Positions 16,530 through 24,179 of a DNA stretch of 64,000 nucleotides are shown here, piece by piece (position 1 is the first letter of the stretch; every line of letters starts with the position of its first letter). The stretch is from Amycolatopsis tucumanensis (GTDB taxonomy: Bacteria > Actinomycetota > Actinomycetes > Mycobacteriales > Pseudonocardiaceae): contig NZ_JAKGSD010000001.1 in the NCBI RefSeq assembly GCF_021654135.1, positions 372,001 through 436,000 on the forward strand, read 5' to 3'. The translations under genes were made by a program, and so were the position numbers. The notes beneath the pieces were generated by a model, which searched no databases, was not told where the DNA came from, and was given only the letters and a program-made list of their open reading frames with translations.

Positions 16530-17362
16530 CGCGTGCGCTCGTGCTCGGTGGTGGCGGTGTGGCCGGAATCGCGTGGCAAACCGGCCTGTTGCACGGTTTG
16601 TCGGAGTCCGGAGTGGACGTTCTCGGCGCGGACCGGTTCGTCGGCACCTCCGCCGGATCGACGGTGGCGGCGCAGATCACCAGCGGCACCGCGCTGGCCG
16701 AGCTGTTCCGGCGGCAGGTGGATCCGGCGCTGCAGTCGCCGGAGATCCCGGCCGACGTCGACGCCGAGACGATCGCGGAGATGTTCGGCGCGGCGGTGAG
16801 CGGCGCGACCGACGCGAAGGACGCGCGGCGGCGGATCGGTGACCTGGCCCTGGCGGCGCGGACCGTGCCGGAGGCCGACCGGCTGAAGGTGATCGAGGCG
16901 CGGCTGCCGGTCCACGACTGGCCCGCGGCGGCCCTGCACATCGTGGCGGTGGACGCGGCGACCGGCGACGACCGGGTGTTCACCGCGGAGTCCGGGGTGT
17001 CGCTGGTGGACGCGGTCGCGGCCAGCTGCGCGGTGCCGGGCACCTGGCCGCCGGTCACGATCGGCGGCCGCCGCTACATCGACGGCGGGGTGCGGTCGAT
17101 GGAGAACGCCGACCTCGCCGCCGGCTGCGACCGGGTGCTGGTGCTGCGGGTGACCGAGGTGCCCGGCAACACCGACCTGGACGAGCAGGTGGCGGCGCTG
17201 CGGCGGGACGGCGCGGCGGTGCTGGTGCTCGCCCCGGACGCGCCGGCGGCCGAGGCGATCGGGCCGAACCTGCTGGACCCGTCGGTCCGCGACGCGGCCG
17301 CGCGCGCCGGGTACGACCAGGCCGTGCGGGTGGCCGCGGAGGTCACGGCCGTCTGGGGTTAG
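16526..17362 (+). CDS. Patatin-like phospholipase family protein
   Basis: A 278-residue serine hydrolase of the patatin/RssA family. The oxyanion glycine loop is GGGGVAG (8-14), the nucleophile elbow is GTSAG (40-44, Ser42), and the catalytic Asp lies in YIDGG (about 188). The protein is soluble and likely acts on lipids or acyl esters. It is translated from an ATG inside the stop of the upstream zinc-ribbon gene. About 137 bp without a recognisable gene follow. Confidence 0.92.
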   Translation: MTRALVLGGGGVAGIAWQTGLLHGLSESGVDVLGADRFVGTSAGSTVAAQITSGTALAELFRRQVDPALQSPEIPADVDAETIAEMFGAAVSGATDAKDARRRIGDLALAARTVPEADRLKVIEARLPVHDWPAAALHIVAVDAATGDDRVFTAESGVSLVDAVAASCAVPGTWPPVTIGGRRYIDGGVRSMENADLAAGCDRVLVLRVTEVPGNTDLDEQVAALRRDGAAVLVLAPDAPAAEAIGPNLLDPSVRDAAARAGYDQAVRVAAEVTAVWG

Positions 17363-17499
17363 GTTCCATCAGCGGCGGAGCGCCGCCACACTGGCCACTT
17401 CCGAAACACGCCCTGGTCTTTGACCGGGGCCGGCCGCGCGGCCACGGAGGATCGGTCCGGCGCCCGCGATCCCCGTGCGGACGCCGGACCACGACGCCC

Positions 17500-18384
17500 T
17501 CAGGGGCGCCCGGCGTGCGGGACCTCGACGCGGAAGGCGAGCAGGCTCGCTTCCCGCGCGTCCTTGCGGGCGTGCTCGTTGAAGTCCGGTGCCGCGCACG
17601 CGAACAGCGTGCGGCCGTCGGCGCCGCCCAGCATGCAGGCGAACACCCCGGTGCCCGGCCGGATCTCGTCGGCGATCTCGCCGCCCTCGCGGACGCGCAG
17701 CAGCCTGCCACCGATGCCGTCGGCCACCCACAGGGCGCCTTCGGCGTCGAGGCAGCAGCCGTCCGGCGCGACGGCGAGCTGGGGAAGCGCTTTCTCGAAC
17801 TCGCGCTCGGTGAGCGGCTCGCCGAACTCGGCCCACACGCGGCGGTTGGTCAGCGACCCGTCGGCGGCGATGTCGAAGGCGGTCACCCGGTTGCCGAAGG
17901 TCTCGTCGACCAGCAGCACGCCGTCGTCGGTGATGACGCTGCCGTTGGGGAACCACAGGTCCTCGGCGACGACGGTGACGCTGCCGTCCGGGTCGACGCG
18001 CAGCAGGTTCGCCGGCGCCACCGGGGCGCCGTTCATCAGGTCGAACCCGAAGTTGCCGACGTAGGCGCGCCCCTGGGCGTCGACGACCATGTCGTTGGGG
18101 TGCCCGGTCACGTGGGCCGACAGGTCGGCGTGGGTGACCAGGGTGCCGTCGGGCTCGCGGCGCAGCAGGCGGGCGTCGCGCATCGAGACGACCAGCAGCC
18201 GGCCGTCGGGCAGCCAGCCGAGCCCGGAGGGCTGACCGGGCACCTCGGCCTCCACCCGCAGATCGCTGCCGTCCTCGAGGCTGGACTGCACGAGGTGGGT
18301 GTAGAAGTCGGCGAACCAGATGCGGTCCTCGTGCCAGCGCGGGCATTCGAGGTAGGAGAACCCGCTCAGAACTGAGTTGTGCAC
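17500..18384 (-). CDS. SMP-30/gluconolactonase-like beta-propeller
   Basis: A 294-residue six-bladed beta-propeller of the SMP-30/gluconolactonase/LRE family, probably a metal-dependent lactonase. Landmarks are SYLECPRWHEDRIWFADF (metal-binding Glu in LECPRW), GHPNDMVVDAQGRAYVGNFG (Asn-Asp pair) and LWFPNGSVITDDG. The late DGCCLDAEGALWVAD supplies the last conserved Asp. The start ATG is 38 bases from the end of the recombinase gene on the same strand. The substrate is unknown. Confidence 0.9.
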   Translation of the reverse strand: MHNSVLSGFSYLECPRWHEDRIWFADFYTHLVQSSLEDGSDLRVEAEVPGQPSGLGWLPDGRLLVVSMRDARLLRREPDGTLVTHADLSAHVTGHPNDMVVDAQGRAYVGNFGFDLMNGAPVAPANLLRVDPDGSVTVVAEDLWFPNGSVITDDGVLLVDETFGNRVTAFDIAADGSLTNRRVWAEFGEPLTEREFEKALPQLAVAPDGCCLDAEGALWVADGIGGRLLRVREGGEIADEIRPGTGVFACMLGGADGRTLFACAAPDFNEHARKDAREASLLAFRVEVPHAGRP

Positions 18385-18421
18385 GGGGGGTAGTCAGTCA
18401 CGCCACGGGCACGGTGTCAAG

Positions 18422-19540
18422 TCACGCGTCGCGCACCAGCCGGAGGTGGCGCTGTTCGGCGGGTTCCGATGTCTCAGTCGTGGTTCCACCGGTGAGGTCG
18501 GCGAGCATCTGCGTGGTCTGGCGGCGCCGGCTGCGGCGCACGTAGATCAGGGTGGTGGCAACGCTCTCGTGGCCGGCGAGGTCGGCCAGGTCCTCGACCG
18601 AGACGCCCTTCTCGTAGCCGAGGGTCAGGACGGTGTGCCGCAGCGAGTGCGGGACGACGTCGTCAGGTTGGTCCAGACCGGCGCCCCGTGCGGTCTCCCG
18701 CAGGAGGTTGCCGAGGTCGCGGGAGGTCAGGGGCGTGCCGGTGCGGGTGGCGAACAGCCAGCCGGACAGCTCGGCGACCGGCTTGCCTTCGCGCGCGGCG
18801 CGGGCGGCCAGGTAGTCGCCGAGGGCGGCGTCGGCACGGCCGAGGATGTCGGCGGTCTTGCGGTGCCCGCCCTTGTTGACGTAGCGCAGGATCCGGTGTC
18901 CGTGGTCGACGCCGAGGTCGCCGTCCGGGCCGCAGCGGGCGTGCAGGATCGCGCCGGACCGCACCGCGGTCGTGGCCATGATCTCCAGGATGGCGAGGTT
19001 GCGCAGCGCGGCTTCGGTGCCGAGCTGCGAGGCGCGGTCCCGGGCGTGGCCGAGGAGGGCGAGGAGTTCCTCGTAGGTGAGGGCTCGGGTCTGGGACTCC
19101 TGGTCGCGCTTGTGGCGGGGGACCAGCCGCGCCGGGTTGTCGTCGTGGACGCGGTTGTCGATCAGCTCGGTGTACCACGAGCTGACGGCGGCCAGGCGGG
19201 CGTTGTGGGTGACCGGGCTGCCGGGGTCGAGCAGGGCGATCCAGTCCCGCACGTCGGCGAGGCGGGCGGCCAGCGGGTCGACGCGGTGCCAGTCGCAGTA
19301 GGACAGCCACAACCCGAGACCGCGCCAGTAGGAACGGCGGGTCTGGTGGCTCTTCATCGCCAGCAGCCAGGCGTGAGTGATCGCCCGCGGCCCGTGCCGG
19401 TCCGTCAGCTTCCCGGGCAGCGCGGGCAGTTCGGCGACCGCCTCGTCGAGCCAGGCCCGCAGCACGTCGGGAGCCGGCGCGCGGGCGGGCAGCGGCCGCG
19501 GCGCGAACGGCGCCAGTTCGATGGTGTCGTCGCCGGTCAC
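18422..19540 (-). CDS. Tyrosine recombinase/integrase
   Basis: A 372-residue site-specific recombinase. The N-terminal SAM-like DNA-binding domain is at about 20-135. The catalytic domain is complete: Arg194 (TAVRSG), Lys223, His298-x-x-Arg301 (HSLRH), His324 (AGHES) and Tyr333 (LIYVR). It should cut and rejoin DNA through a 3'-phosphotyrosine. No tRNA or obvious att site lies next to it. It diverges from a coiled-coil protein across 258 bp that hold a cluster of inverted repeats. Confidence 0.93.
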   Translation of the reverse strand: MTGDDTIELAPFAPRPLPARAPAPDVLRAWLDEAVAELPALPGKLTDRHGPRAITHAWLLAMKSHQTRRSYWRGLGLWLSYCDWHRVDPLAARLADVRDWIALLDPGSPVTHNARLAAVSSWYTELIDNRVHDDNPARLVPRHKRDQESQTRALTYEELLALLGHARDRASQLGTEAALRNLAILEIMATTAVRSGAILHARCGPDGDLGVDHGHRILRYVNKGGHRKTADILGRADAALGDYLAARAAREGKPVAELSGWLFATRTGTPLTSRDLGNLLRETARGAGLDQPDDVVPHSLRHTVLTLGYEKGVSVEDLADLAGHESVATTLIYVRRSRRRQTTQMLADLTGGTTTETSEPAEQRHLRLVRDA

Positions 19541-19700
19541 GTCCTGGATTCTGCCTCAGGTTCTCCTGATGCTCGCGAGGTATCAGACCACCGGTCGGAG
19601 GCTTCGGAGCCGCGGTCTTCGGCCTACTCCTGAGCCGGGGTCGTTTCGTCACAGTGACGATCGCGGCTTTTCCGCGCCCCTTCCTCTGTCTGCCTTGCCT

Positions 19701-19800
19701 CCGCGATAACCGTGATTATCGCGGTATTGCTTGCCTTGTAGTTTCGTTACCCTAACCCCAGGTTAGAGTTATCAAACTCGAACTGATAACCTGCGGTTAT
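19701..19800. repeat. Cluster of AT-rich inverted repeats between recombinase and coiled-coil genes
   Basis: Four dyads occur in 100 bp. The first is CCGCGATAA-N6-TTATCGCGG (19701-19724). The second is CTAACC-CCA-GGTTAG (19752-19766). The third is GTTATCA-N9-TGATAAC (19768-19790). The fourth is ATAACC-TGC-GGTTAT (19786-19800). The second and fourth share a TAACC-N3-GGTTA core with centres 34 bp apart; the third and fourth overlap. The fourth covers the first start codon of the coiled-coil gene. They are likely operators or recombinase-binding sites. Confidence 0.75.
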
Positions 19801-20941
19801 GCAGGAAACACCCCCACCACCGCCTCGCAGGGACGCCACGGGAGGCCGGGAGACCGTGTCCGATCCGGCGCTGTGCCGGTACTGCCGCCGGCACCCGCGG
19901 AAGCAGCCAGGGCCGCGGGGTGGGCGGCCGGGGGAGTACTGCACGACGGTGTGGGCGGTGGACGAGCGCGGCCGGGAGGTGACGTGCGCGCGGCTGGACG
20001 AGGCCGACCAGATCGCGTACGCCGCCTACGGGCCGGCGATGCCGGGGCTGGACGTGGCCGCCGTGGGCCGGGACGTGAGCCGGGCGCTGGCGGAGATCGC
20101 GCCGTTGCAGCAGACCCTCGCCGCGCTCGACGGGCGGCTCGATGCCGAGATCGCCGAGGCGCGGGAGCGGGTCACGGAAGCCGAAGCCGCGCGCGCCGAC
20201 GCCGAGGCCAGGGCGGACGCCGCCGAGCAGCGCGCCGTCGAAGCCGAGGCGGAGGCCGCGGAAGCAGCCGACCGGGCCGGAGCCGCCGGCAAGCGGGCGG
20301 CGGAAGCCGAGGAGCGCGCCGCGGCCGACCGGGGTCAGGCCCAGCGTGCGATCGCTGACCGGCTGACCGCCGAGGGCGAGATCCGCCAGCTGCGGGAGCG
20401 GCTGGACCAGCTCGAAACCGAGCACCGCCAGGCTGCCGAGACCGCGGCGGCGCGCATCGAGGAACTCACCGCCGCGGCGGCCGCCCGGGCCAGCGAAGCC
20501 GAAGCGGCCCACGCCAGGGCACGGCAACTCGAAACCGATCTGCGCGACCTGGCCACGCAGCACCACGAGGACCTCGAACAACTGCGCGCCCGCCACGACC
20601 GGACGCTGACCGAGGAGCGCGCGAAGCACCGCGAGGACCGCGAGCGCTGGCAGGCCGAGCACGACGAGCGGATCACCGCGCTGCGCGAACAACACGAGGA
20701 AGCGCTGAGGGCCGCCCGCGAACGCGCCGCCGAGCTGGCCACGGCGGCCGCCCGAGCCGAAACAGCAGCCACCGAAGCACGCACCACCGCCACGACGGCG
20801 ATCCGCACAGCCGATGCCACCGCGGCGCGGCTGTCCACCCTGCGGGAGGGCGTGCTGACCGCACTGGCCGACTCCGGGGTGGAGTTACCTGCCCGGTTGC
20901 GCACCCTGCTGGCCGAGACCGCCCCGACTGCTTCCGGCTAG
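19799..20941 (+). CDS. Zinc-finger coiled-coil protein (KfrA-like architecture)
   Basis: A 380-residue protein. Cys26, Cys29, His32, Cys48 and Cys63 form a zinc-finger-like N-terminus. An Ala/Glu/Arg-rich coiled coil then runs from about 95 to 360, ending in a short tail (LPARLRTLLAETAPTASG). The architecture recalls KfrA-type DNA-binding filament proteins, but no family is claimed. ATG 19799 lies inside an inverted repeat without a Shine-Dalgarno. GTG 19856 (residue 20), behind GGGAGG, is an equally good start. It is divergent from the tyrosine recombinase. Its 3' end is repeated downstream. Confidence 0.8.
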   Translation: MQETPPPPPRRDATGGRETVSDPALCRYCRRHPRKQPGPRGGRPGEYCTTVWAVDERGREVTCARLDEADQIAYAAYGPAMPGLDVAAVGRDVSRALAEIAPLQQTLAALDGRLDAEIAEARERVTEAEAARADAEARADAAEQRAVEAEAEAAEAADRAGAAGKRAAEAEERAAADRGQAQRAIADRLTAEGEIRQLRERLDQLETEHRQAAETAAARIEELTAAAAARASEAEAAHARARQLETDLRDLATQHHEDLEQLRARHDRTLTEERAKHREDRERWQAEHDERITALREQHEEALRAARERAAELATAAARAETAATEARTTATTAIRTADATAARLSTLREGVLTALADSGVELPARLRTLLAETAPTASG

Positions 20942-21437
20942 CGGCGCTACGCCCCGCTGCTTACCGGTCCCGGCACCGCTCCGCGGGAGCCGCCGGCAGC
21001 GGCACCGCCCACGTCCTGATCGTGGCGGCTGGCGCTGGCCGACCCCGAGGGGGATTTACTTGTCCGGCTGCGCACCCTGCTGGCCGACACCGCCCCGACT
21101 GCCTCCGGCTAGCGGCGCCGGGCCCCGCGCCGTACCTGTCCCGACGCTGGTCTGCAGGAGCCGCCGACGGCTCCGGCCCATGACCTGATCGTGGCGGCTG
21201 GCGCACTGGCCGACCCCGAGGGGATTTACCTGCCCGGTTGCGCACCCTGCTTGCCGAGACCGCCCCGGCTGCTTCCGGTTAGCGGCGCTACGCCCCGCTG
21301 CTTACCAGTCCCGGCACCGCTCCGCGGGAGCCGCCGGCAGCGGCACCGCCCATGACCTGACCGTGGCGGCCCACACTGGCCGAAACGGCGGGCCAGGCTG
21401 CCCACGTCGTTACCGGCACCGCCAGCCGGCGGTCTCA
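20864..21437. repeat. 171-bp tandem repeats containing the 3' end of the coiled-coil gene
   Basis: Copies begin with CTGGCCGA at 20864, 21035, 21206 and (fragment) 21376, so the periods are 171, 171 and 170 bp. Each of the first three carries the last 26 codons of the coiled-coil gene, including the TAG, plus about 93 bp downstream. Copy 2 keeps the frame (reading VRLRTLLADTAPTASG before its stop at 21110-21112). Copy 3 has lost one G but still encodes LPARLRTLLAETAPAASG. Copies 1 and 3 are the closest pair. Apart from these repeats, no gene is seen from 20942 to 21455. Confidence 0.9.
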
Positions 21438-21455
21438 ACCGGGCAGCGTGGTTGA

Positions 21456-21953
21456 TCAGCTGTCCGAGCGCGGCCGGCGCCACGCCGGGTTGAGGCGGAC
21501 CCCCAGTTCCTCCAGTTCGACCGGCTGCCCGTCGTCGGTGTGGAGGCCGGCCTTCACCGGGGCTCCGGTTTCGTGGTCGACGTACAGCAGCGGCGGCCCG
21601 CCGTCCTGCAGGTGCTTGTCCGCCCACTGCATCAGGCCGATCACCACCGGCAGCAGGTCGCGGCCCATCTCGGTGAGCACGTACTCGTCGCGGGTGCGGC
21701 CGCCCGCGTCGCGGTAGGGCTGCTTGTCGAGCAGGCCGGCCTCGGTGAGGTGCCGCAGCTGCCGGGCCGCAGCCGTCTCGGTGATGCCGATCCGCTCGGC
21801 GAAGGCGGTGAACCGCGTGGTGCCGTAGAAGGCCTCCCGCAGGATGAGCAGCGCCGACTTCGTGCCGACGATCTCCAGGGCCTTGACCAGCGAGCAGTGG
21901 TCGGTCTTCCACGAGCTGAGATCCGCGAGCGGACCTTCCATCACGGCGGGCAT
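21456..21953 (-). CDS. HxlR-type winged-helix regulator
   Basis: A 165-residue HxlR regulator with the family core LVKALEIVGTKSALLILREA and FTAFAERIGITETAAARQLR, and a wing near DAGGRTRDEYVLTEMG. A C-terminal extension (about 125-165) is longer than usual. It diverges from a DHA2 exporter over a gap holding two repeated dyads, and probably represses that exporter and itself. The start could be ATG 21953 or 21941. Confidence 0.88.
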   Translation of the reverse strand: MPAVMEGPLADLSSWKTDHCSLVKALEIVGTKSALLILREAFYGTTRFTAFAERIGITETAAARQLRHLTEAGLLDKQPYRDAGGRTRDEYVLTEMGRDLLPVVIGLMQWADKHLQDGGPPLLYVDHETGAPVKAGLHTDDGQPVELEELGVRLNPAWRRPRSDS

Positions 21954-21972
21954 GGCACCAATGCTACCCCTC

Positions 21973-22026
21973 GCTGACTACACCCATGTATAGTCAGCCG
22001 CTGGCTACACAAAGGTGTAGTCAGCC
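21973..22026. promoter_or_regulatory. Operator pair between HxlR and exporter genes
   Basis: GCTGACTA (21973-21980) pairs with TAGTCAGC (21991-21998), and CTACAC (22005-22010) pairs with GTGTAG (22015-22020). TRTAGTCAGCC occurs as a direct repeat near 21989 and 22016, 27 bp apart. These are likely HxlR binding sites. Confidence 0.7.
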
Positions 22027-22045
22027 TGGGGAAGCGGAGATCTTC

Positions 22046-23446
22046 ATGTCAGAAGCAACACTGGTGACCGGGACGCGGCAGCGGGACACCGCGATCGTGG
22101 TCGTGCTGTGCCTGGCGGCGTTCATGGCGATGCTGGACGTCTTCGTGGTCAACGTCGCGTTCACCGACATCGGCGCGAGCTTCGCCGGCTCCTCGCTGGC
22201 GGACCTGAGCTGGGTGCTCAACGCCTACACGATCGTCTACGCGGCGCTGCTGATCCCGGCCGGGCGGCTGGCGGACCGGCACGGCCGCAAGGCGGGTTTC
22301 CTCGTCGGGCTGACCGTGTTCACCCTCGCCAGCGTGGGCTGCGCGATGGCGCCCGGGCTGTGGTGGCTGGTCGCGTTCCGAGTGCTGCAGGCCGCCGGCG
22401 CCGCCGCGCTGACCCCGGCCAGTCTGGGCCTGCTGCTGACCGCCCTGCCGCCCGAGCGGCGCGCGGGCGCGGTGAAGGTGTGGGCCACCACCAGCTCGTT
22501 CGCCGCCGCGCTCGGCCCGGTCGTGGGCGGGGCGCTGGTCGAGCTGTCGTGGAACTGGGTGTTCCTGATCAACGTGCCGGTCGGCGTGGTGGCGTTCGCC
22601 GCGGCGGTGCGCCTGGTGCCGGAGTCGCGGGACGAGTCGGTCACCCGGCTGCCCGATGTGCTCGGCGCCGTGGTGCTCGCGGTCGCGATCGGGGCACTCG
22701 CGCTCGGGCTGGTGAAGGGCGGCGATTGGGGCTGGGTCAGCGTGGCGGCGCTGGTTGCGTTCGGCGTCGCGGTGGCCGGTATCGCACTGCTGGTGGTGCG
22801 GGTGCTGCGGCACCCGGCGCCGGTCGTGGAGCCGGGCCCGTTCCGGGTGCCGGCCTTCGTGTGGGCGAACGTCACGGCCGTGGTGTTCTGCACGGCGTTC
22901 GGGGCGTTGTTCCCCAGCGTCGTGCTGTGGCTGGAGAACGTCGCCGGCTACAGCGCGATCGCCACCGGTGTCGCGATCCTGCCGGGGCCGCTGATGGTCC
23001 CGATCTTCGCGATGGTCGGCCAGCGGCTGGCGCGCCGGATGCCGGTCGGCCTGCTGGTGGCCGTGGGAAACCTGGTGTTCTGCCTGGGTGCGGTGATGCT
23101 GGCCTGGAACGCTTCGGCGCAGGCGCGGTTCGCCACGGACGTCCTGCCCGGATGGATCGTGACCGGCGTCGGCATCGGCCTGGCGCTGCCGAGCCTGATG
23201 GCCGCCGCGACGGCGAGCCTGCCGCCCGCGCAGGCCGCGACCGGCAGCGCGGTGGTCAACACGGGCCGCCAGCTGGGGTACGTCCTGGGCGTGGCGGTCC
23301 TGGTCGCGGTCCTCGGCACACTCGACACCCCGGACCCTGGAACGACGACGGGTTTCGCGGGCGCCTGGTGGTTCATCGCCGCTGCCGCCGGCCTGGGGGC
23401 TGTCACCGCGCTCGGCCTCACACCCCGGCGTCCGGATGGTTTATAG
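22046..23446 (+). CDS. DHA2-family MFS exporter
   Basis: A 466-residue multidrug-type exporter with about 14 membrane helices. TM1 carries FMAMLDVFVVNVAFTDIG, motif A is GRLADRHGRKAG, and the antiporter motif C is in the AALGPVVGGALVEL region. The ATG at 22046 has GGGGAAGCGGAG upstream, which decides against the ORF start at 21986. The gene is divergent from its probable HxlR repressor. Its stop lies within the candidate operator of the Nudix gene. Confidence 0.92.
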   Translation: MSEATLVTGTRQRDTAIVVVLCLAAFMAMLDVFVVNVAFTDIGASFAGSSLADLSWVLNAYTIVYAALLIPAGRLADRHGRKAGFLVGLTVFTLASVGCAMAPGLWWLVAFRVLQAAGAAALTPASLGLLLTALPPERRAGAVKVWATTSSFAAALGPVVGGALVELSWNWVFLINVPVGVVAFAAAVRLVPESRDESVTRLPDVLGAVVLAVAIGALALGLVKGGDWGWVSVAALVAFGVAVAGIALLVVRVLRHPAPVVEPGPFRVPAFVWANVTAVVFCTAFGALFPSVVLWLENVAGYSAIATGVAILPGPLMVPIFAMVGQRLARRMPVGLLVAVGNLVFCLGAVMLAWNASAQARFATDVLPGWIVTGVGIGLALPSLMAAATASLPPAQAATGSAVVNTGRQLGYVLGVAVLVAVLGTLDTPDPGTTTGFAGAWWFIAAAAGLGAVTALGLTPRRPDGL

Positions 23447-23462
23447 TCACTGAGACCAATAA
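23441..23462. promoter_or_regulatory. Imperfect dyad before the Nudix-wHTH gene
   Basis: TAGTC (23444-23448), five bases, then GACCA (23454-23458), inside an outer TTAT...ATAA pair. One mismatch breaks the TAGTC-N5-GACTA symmetry. It is placed 10 bases upstream of the start codon and could be an autoregulatory site. Weak evidence. Confidence 0.35.
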
Positions 23463-23471
23463 GGGGGGTGG

Positions 23472-24179
23472 ATGTACGACAAGCACGCGTACGAGCCCTT
23501 CGCGGTGACGGTCGACCTCGCGGTGTTCACCGTGCGCGCTGGGCGGCTCTGGATCCTGCTCGTGGAGCGGGGTGCGGAGCCGTTCGCGGGGTGGTGGGCG
23601 CTGCCGGGCGGGTTCCTGAGGCCAGACGAGTCCGCGGAGGCCGCGGCCCGGCGGGAGCTGGCTGAGGAGACCGGGTTCGCCGAGGTCGCCGGGCTGCACC
23701 TGGAACAGGTGCGCACCTACAGCGAGCCGGACCGGGATCCGCGGATGCGGGTCGTCTCGGTGGCCTTCGCCGCGCTCGTGCCGGGCGCGCCGGAGCCGGC
23801 CGGCGGCGGGGACGCGGCACGGGCCGCCTGGGTGCCGTTCGGTGAGCAGGGGCCGCTCGCCTTCGACCACGACCGCATCCTGGCCGACGCCCACGACCGG
23901 ATCGGCGGGGAACTCGAACGGACGGGCCTGGCGACGGAGTTCTGCGAGCCCGAGTTCACCCTCGGCGAGCTTCGCCGGGTCTACGAGGCGGTGTGGGGGA
24001 CCGGTCTCGACCCGGCGAACTTCCGGCGCAAGGTGCTCGCCACCCCGGGGTTCGTCACGCCGGTCGACGGCGCCCGGCTCACCGGCGGGCGCGGCAAGCC
24101 CGCCGCGCTCTACCGGGCCGGTGGCGCCGCCACGCTGCACCCGCCGCTGCTCCGACCGACGGAAGGACGACGTTCATGA
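23472..24179 (+). CDS. Nudix hydrolase with NrtR-type C-terminal winged helix
   Basis: A 235-residue two-domain protein. The Nudix domain is at about 8-145 and contains the intact catalytic box (GG at 46-47, RELAEETG at 61-68). The C-terminal winged helix (about 155-235; FTLGELRRVYEAVW, NFRRKVLATPGFV) matches the NrtR family, whose members sense ADP-ribose and regulate NAD metabolism. Because the box is intact, hydrolysis of ADP-ribose or a related nucleotide is also possible. It overlaps an ADP-ribosylglycohydrolase gene (ATGA), supporting an ADP-ribose link. The ATG follows AAGGGGGGTGG. Confidence 0.87.
   Translation: MYDKHAYEPFAVTVDLAVFTVRAGRLWILLVERGAEPFAGWWALPGGFLRPDESAEAAARRELAEETGFAEVAGLHLEQVRTYSEPDRDPRMRVVSVAFAALVPGAPEPAGGGDAARAAWVPFGEQGPLAFDHDRILADAHDRIGGELERTGLATEFCEPEFTLGELRRVYEAVWGTGLDPANFRRKVLATPGFVTPVDGARLTGGRGKPAALYRAGGAATLHPPLLRPTEGRRS

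Noticed and set aside
17363..17499. Possible terminator after the patatin gene (GGCG-GAG-CGCC near 17377)
   Set aside because: The stem is only four base pairs and is not followed by T residues.
18385..19800. Integrated element with tRNA attachment site around the recombinase
   Set aside because: No tRNA gene, direct att repeats, excisionase or replication gene could be seen on either side.
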